NCBI GenBank assembly: GCA_022495005.1
Contig: JAGYXB010001414.1
Location: 1,984,001-2,048,000 of the forward strand
DNA from: Rhyacophila brunnea
Taxonomy: Eukaryota; Arthropoda; Insecta; Trichoptera; Rhyacophilidae
DNA: 64,000 nucleotides
Reading direction: 5' to 3'
Below are positions 59,271-64,000 of the stretch, one piece after another. Both the position numbers and the translations under genes were made by a program. The stretch's first letter is position 1, and each line of letters starts with the position of its first letter. Under the pieces are notes generated by a model that worked only from the letters and a program-made list of their open reading frames with translations, was not told the origin of the DNA and did no database searches.

Positions 59271-60877
59271 CTAGCTGAAGTACCCGGCTTCGCACAGGGT
59301 CGCTTCGAGGCTATATTTATCTTAGATATTTAAAAAATAATAAGAGGTAATTATTTTTTTAATATTAAAATATCTGTGTTATACAATATGGCAATATGAA
59401 AATAATTCTAATAGGAGTAAAGGTCAAACCAAAGACCACTAAATTAAAATCGAATCCAAAATATGCAAACGTGTTTAATGTTATTAATATGTAGTTAAAA
59501 AAAAATCAAAATTGCATGGAACAAACAAACAACAAACGTTGTATTTTATATAATACTAATTTAGAAACCTTTGCAGGTGTGCGCACAACAACTGACAAGA
59601 GTTTCATCGCAATCGGATGAATGGTATAGGAACGCATACGAATAGAAGAAGAAGATGATTTTCTAATTCAGAAATCTTCGTGGGCATGCGCACGACAACT
59701 CACCAAAGTTTCATTGTGAATAGAAGAAGATAAAAGAAAAGAAAAAGAAGAAGAAGATGATTATTCTAATTCAGAAACCTTCGCGGGGCTTGGCACAATT
59801 ATTGACGAAAGTTTTATTGCAATCGGATGAATGGAATAGAAACGCATACGAATAGAAAAATGAATACGTGTATTAATTAAGGCGCTAAGTACCAAAAACA
59901 TAAAATATATAGAAAAATGTTTTACATACCAACGCCAATAACTTCAACTACAATCTAAGTGCCTCAAGCAAGTTAAAAAAATACAGCAAAATAATTAAAC
60001 CTGTCGACGTTGTAAGTCCGTTGGCGTGTTTTATTTATAATGGTGTAAGTAGTACTGCAGTGGTCAACGGCATCCAATATAAAATAGGTGACAATGGTGT
60101 GTTGATACTTGAGAGTTCTTAATACCTAAAATTATAGAAGCTGCCGTGATTGCTTCACACTGTAAAACTACATTTTCAAAAGGTCTGCTTCATAAAATTT
60201 TACTGCAATGACTCGGTATTTTGTAACTACAGGCAATACTACTTTTTGGTACTTAGAGCCTTATTTAATACACGTATTCAAATATAAAATAAAAGAAGAA
60301 GATGGTTGTACTAACTCAGAAACCTTTGCGGGTGTTACCACAACAACTGACAAAGGTTTCATCGCAATCGGATGAATAGTGTAGGAACCATACGAATAAA
60401 AGAAGATAGAACGATGACGAAGAAGAATAAGATAGTTGTACTTATTCAGAAACCTTTGCGGGTGTTTCCACAACAACTGACGAACGTTTCATCGCAATCA
60501 GATGAATGGTATAAGAACCATACGAATAAAAGAAGATATAATGAAGAAGAAGTAGAAGAAGATGGTTTTTCTAATTTAGAAACCTTTTCGGGTGTGCGTA
60601 CAATAACTGACGAAAGTTTCGTTGCAATCAGATGAATGGTATAGGAACCATACGAATAAAAGAAAATATAATGATGAAGAAGAAGAAGATGATGATTTTT
60701 CTAATTCAGAAATCTTTGCGGATGTGCATACAACCACGTACCAAAATTGCATCGCAATCGGATGAATGGTATAGGAACGCATACGGGACAGATAAAAAGA
60801 CAGACAGACAGACAGACAGACAGGCATACAGACAGACAGGCATATAGACAGACAGACATTCATTTTTAAATATAAGA
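59271..60877 (-). mobile_element. Helitron with arrayed internal repeats
   Basis: On the minus strand the 3' end is CTAG (59271-59274) followed by T, preceded by a hairpin-capable GCGAAGCCGGGT segment. The 5' end TCTTATATTTAAAAATG starts at 60877 after A. A second Helitron-like 5' end, TCTAATATATAAAAATT, starts at 61006. Between the termini a unit of about 130 bp (cagaaacctttgcggg...gacaaagtttcatcgcaatc) repeats near 59570, 59663, 59773, 60318, 60449, 60579 and 60708, with an eighth diverged copy at 60890 in the outer segment. No Rep or helicase. It looks like tandem re-use of Helitron 5' ends. Confidence 0.75.
59862..60279. mobile_element. 418-bp MITE inside the Helitron array
   Basis: Inverted ends of about 36 bp with a few mismatches: GAATACGTGTATTAATTAAG and inner GCTAAGTACCAAAAA at the left, mirrored by TTTTTGGTACTTAGAGCC and AATACACGTATTC at the right. 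It separates the third and fourth array units. No ORF. Confidence 0.75.
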
Positions 60878-60990
60878 TATAGCCTATACTCTTCGCGGAA
60901 GTGCAAGCAATAAGTTAACAAAGTTTTATCGTAATCGGATAACCGGTATGGCAGCGCATACAATACGAACAAACAAACAAACAAACATTA
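60789..60990. repeat. CAGA and CAAA microsatellites at Helitron 5' ends
   Basis: An imperfect (CAGA)n run at about 60795-60860 and (CAAA)n at about 60968-60987, each just inside one of the two TC ends. Frames such as 60576-60863 and 60706-60984 (minus) are translations of these runs. Confidence 0.8.
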
Positions 60991-61006
60991 ATTTTTATAT
61001 ATTAGA

Positions 61007-62876
61007 TTATGAATACAGTCAGTGTGAATATTATAAGTATAATCAAATACATGTTAAAACTTTGCTTATTTTAAACGTTACCGTATTAGAGTTGAAAAAG
61101 AAAAACTTTCGTTACGAGTCTAATCTTTCGAATCGAATTCCGATTTTATTTTGGAATTCGAGTCTACACGTAGCGTGTCCTCGGTTTTAAATAAGTTTGA
61201 TAAATAATAAATTCACGTTGAATAAAATAAACATGAGACATTCATACGTTCCATAGGTTATTTAGAAAAGAAATAACATTTCAGTACCTAATGGAAAAGG
61301 GCGCATATATGTATGCTGAGTGCCTACCTATACAATGTTTCCATATTTTTCTAACGGAGATTTCCCTCTCTTTATGTCCGTATTTCTTTCTACCTGGCGA
61401 TAAACTAATACGAAAAACTTTGAACATTTCTTATCAAAAGGGTTCAAAAAATCTTGTTATTGAATCATCCTTGAAAATATGGGTTGCGGAATATTTATTG
61501 GGAATGTATTATATTTCAGAAGAATAATCGATGAAGCTTATATACATGGCACACATTTATTCTATGTATTTTAATAATATTCGTTGTTTTTAAGTATAGT
61601 TTAAAGTTAAGTAAAATTTTCGTCAAGCGAGATGTGAATCTCTAGTATTTTTTTCTATTTGGTATATATATATCTGAGGTGTTTTTTTAATATTAAGTAG
61701 CAAGATTCCATCAATAGTAATAAAATAGTACACTCTCTGTCATATTATTTTCAGCTCCTTAACTAAAACCATATTAGGTATAGCACTTTTACGGTATGTG
61801 GTAAATTAATATAATATTGTCCCGCAATGAAAGCAATTAATTACACGCCTTATCTTAAATGACCCCTTTCGGCCATACATGATGTAAAAAAAATCCAATA
61901 AAACTAATCTACAGAGATGCTACCCGTGTAGCTCCCGGGAATTTCAAGCAAAAAATCTAACTATCTCTGCGGTATTTTAAAAACTAATGACAAAGAAAAT
62001 ACAACATTTTTTTACAGTTTTCTCTTTTGATATAGTTATGATATTTGTTTGAAGGTGGGTGATCGGTGAAACACGCGAGGACGCCGTTCGATATTGTATG
62101 TATTTGAGTTCATTATTTATAAGTTAATTTATGAACGTTCGCGTTGCAATGCCGGGCAACTTCTGATTATGGTTTTGACAGTTTCAAGGCCTGCCACGGA
62201 CTGGTTGAATCGGGGCCGCTACACAGTTTCTACAATTTATTTTATTCAATAAATTACCGATACTTTTGAATGTTTAGTGACATTTGGTTTTATTTGTACT
62301 CTATTCGATAATATATTCATATAAATCAATATAGGTATTAGATTTATATTAAAATATGGTGGAGGTAGGTTTATAATTATAAAACTATAACTTGTTATTG
62401 TTATTTCTAAATACATCATTCTCATCAAGAATAACTGCTGTTAATTAATGTTTAAAGACTGTTAATTATTAACAGTGAAACCGATTAATAATAGTTCAAT
62501 TTACGTGTATATTTGCGGTGTTATTTCTGTAGTACTTTTTATATCGTAGGTATAACGATTTGTTTTAAATATATTCAGCCAATTATGGATAGTCTGATTG
62601 GCTTATGGTAAAATTGAGCAAAACTCACCCGTTGAGCTCTACTAATTGGTAATTTGTACGCAACATTTTAAAACGGAAAATTCCTAGATATCATGCTATA
62701 TTTAATATTTATGTATGTAGGTACAGGTAAATTATATGCTCTAGAATTATTTTTTTGTATAGCTTATAACTTAATAATTATAAAATAAATACATTACATA
62801 CTCATAGTATCTTTTTTAAAGATGGTTAAAGACTTATTTAATAAAAATGTATCCCTACATCCGGTAAACTTGATAG
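61007..62876. other. No gene seen
   Basis: AT-rich. The 78-codon frame at 61291-61527 and a small moderate-GC patch at 62050-62230 were examined without a recognisable product. Confidence 0.5.
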
Positions 62877-63093
62877 AATCCGATGGTCTGGCGACGCAGA
62901 ACAGTTTCCAACCGCCGAGGAGTGCCCTGGACAAAAAAATAGGATTGACCAGAGTTCATGGTTGGGTGGTATCAACAAGGATGCTGGAGCAACTGATGCA
63001 GATTTGCAGAAATCTGGAGGATACTATCATAGCATAGGTAGAGATGGAGGACTAGGACTCGGTTGTTTAGCCACTGATTTTGATATATTATAA
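62877..63093 (+). CDS. Candidate terminal coding exon, product unknown
   Basis: A frame open from 62845 to the TAA at 63091-63093 has strong purine-first codon bias. It reads IRWSGDAEQFPTAEECPGQK, then IDQSSWLGGINKDAGATD, then GGYYHSIGRDGGLGLG and LATDFDIL. It has no initial Met, so an internal start by splicing is needed. TTGATAG at 62876 is a possible acceptor, and AATAAA lies just after the stop. The ATG frame at 62822-63037 overlaps it in another frame and has poorer codon pattern. I do not recognise the protein. An old transposon or gene fragment is the alternative. Confidence 0.35.
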
Positions 63094-64000
63094 TTTAAAT
63101 AAAGATAATATTTAAATAAATACAGTAGGTACATATTATTTAACTCAACAATATTATATTTTATGCGTAAAGCTTCTGCAAGTATTTGCCTAAGGCTGCC
63201 ATGAATAAGATTACGCAAGTGTAACTCCGGCGTAATATTCCATCCATGTAAAGTTTACATTTACATTTTCCTACTTGCTACTTACTATGTATATACTAAA
63301 TTTGACATCTGTATTGAGAATTTCGATTTCACAGCACTAAGACTCTGATAATATATATTTTTATCATAGTATAATTTTAAATATCTATAATATTTAGTAT
63401 AGAAATTATATAAAATAAATTTGTGTGTATTTGTTTGCTTAACTTTTTTACTCTACCCAATCCGCCATCCCAATATTTATATGTATCCGGAAAATATGAT
63501 AAGTGAAGATGTTCATTTCGATTGACTAATTGCAAATACATTTTATTTTTAATGTTATACATTACAAATTTAATAATAGTATGCCTTTATTTTTAGATAC
63601 ATTTACCTCCTTGATATTTCTGTGCGCCGAATACATTGAGACAAAATCAAATAGAACCCAGCTATCGTGATCATTAAAGATTACTCATATGGTGGCCAAC
63701 ATTCGATATGAAGAATAATTGTAATATTAAATTCCAAAAATTATTAATTATTTATATTAGATACATATTGTGGTTATCGTATCAAAAATGTAGTAAGAGC
63801 CGAAATAAATTTTAACAATAAGTCATTTGTTGGATTATAATATATTCTTAAGTACTTAATTAAATAAGAATTATAACAAGTAAATGTAATCTCAATTTTT
63901 TTTATTTATATAAATAATACAGAAAATTATGTGGGAACATTTTAAATAGAAATACTTAATACTACAATAAATACAAATCAAACAAAAACAATTCAGGCCT
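63094..64000. other. AT-rich DNA, no gene seen
   Basis: Nothing recognised up to the window end. Confidence 0.6.

Noticed and set aside
59560..60780. CRISPR-like array (regular repeats near 60.3-60.7 kb)
   Set aside because: Units of about 130 bp are continuous, diverged and lie within Helitron termini; there are no short repeats with unique spacers and the genome is eukaryotic.
60576..60984. Cys/Leu/Ser-repeat ORFs near 60.7 kb
   Set aside because: They are translations of the CAGA microsatellite and Helitron array.

Overview
The window looks like nuclear DNA from an AT-rich insect genome, most likely an aphid or another hemipteran. This is an inference from base composition, the frequent GTAGGTA/TAGGTACCTA-type words, the transposon types present, and one intron-containing gene for a small secreted protein. 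There are no bacterial operons, rRNA genes, CRISPR arrays or convincing functional tRNA genes. Most open frames above 60 codons are chance frames in AT-rich DNA or shadows.

Layout. (1) 1-8.7 kb is a GC-richer mosaic of retroelement DNA. It holds an intact jockey-type Gag ORF (606 codons, minus strand) with three zinc knuckles and no reverse transcriptase beside it, a decayed ORF1-like fragment, a 315-bp tandem repeat and a 57-60-bp AT-rich minisatellite. (2) 8.7-30 kb is AT-rich DNA carrying two hAT-type elements with 8-bp target duplications, a non-autonomous Helitron, a Penelope-like endonuclease remnant, tRNA-derived SINEs, small inverted-repeat elements, a candidate promoter with paired CRE sites, and a LINE ORF2 remnant. 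(3) 30.7-33.1 kb holds the one host gene that can be reconstructed with confidence: TATA box, signal-peptide exon, His/Lys- and Gly/acid-rich exon, short last exon and poly(A) signal, all on the minus strand with matching splice phases. (4) 33.2-40.5 kb holds interleaved inverted repeats, another hAT-type element and unassigned coding remnants. (5) 40.5-47.5 kb is two giant palindromes placed 10 bp apart: about 2.47-kb arms with a 4-bp centre, then about 1.02-kb arms with a 23-bp centre. (6) 47.5-64 kb holds more SINE, LINE, hAT and TTAA-flanked elements, a Helitron with broken Rep/helicase reading frames between recognisable termini, a second Helitron with arrayed 5' units, and a candidate coding exon near 63 kb.

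The genes do not form a pathway. The window is best read as transposon-dense intergenic DNA around one small secreted-protein gene. The most notable features are that gene, the paired palindromes, the Gag-only retroelement, and a 311-bp inverted-repeat unit enclosing a tRNA-Ile-like sequence.
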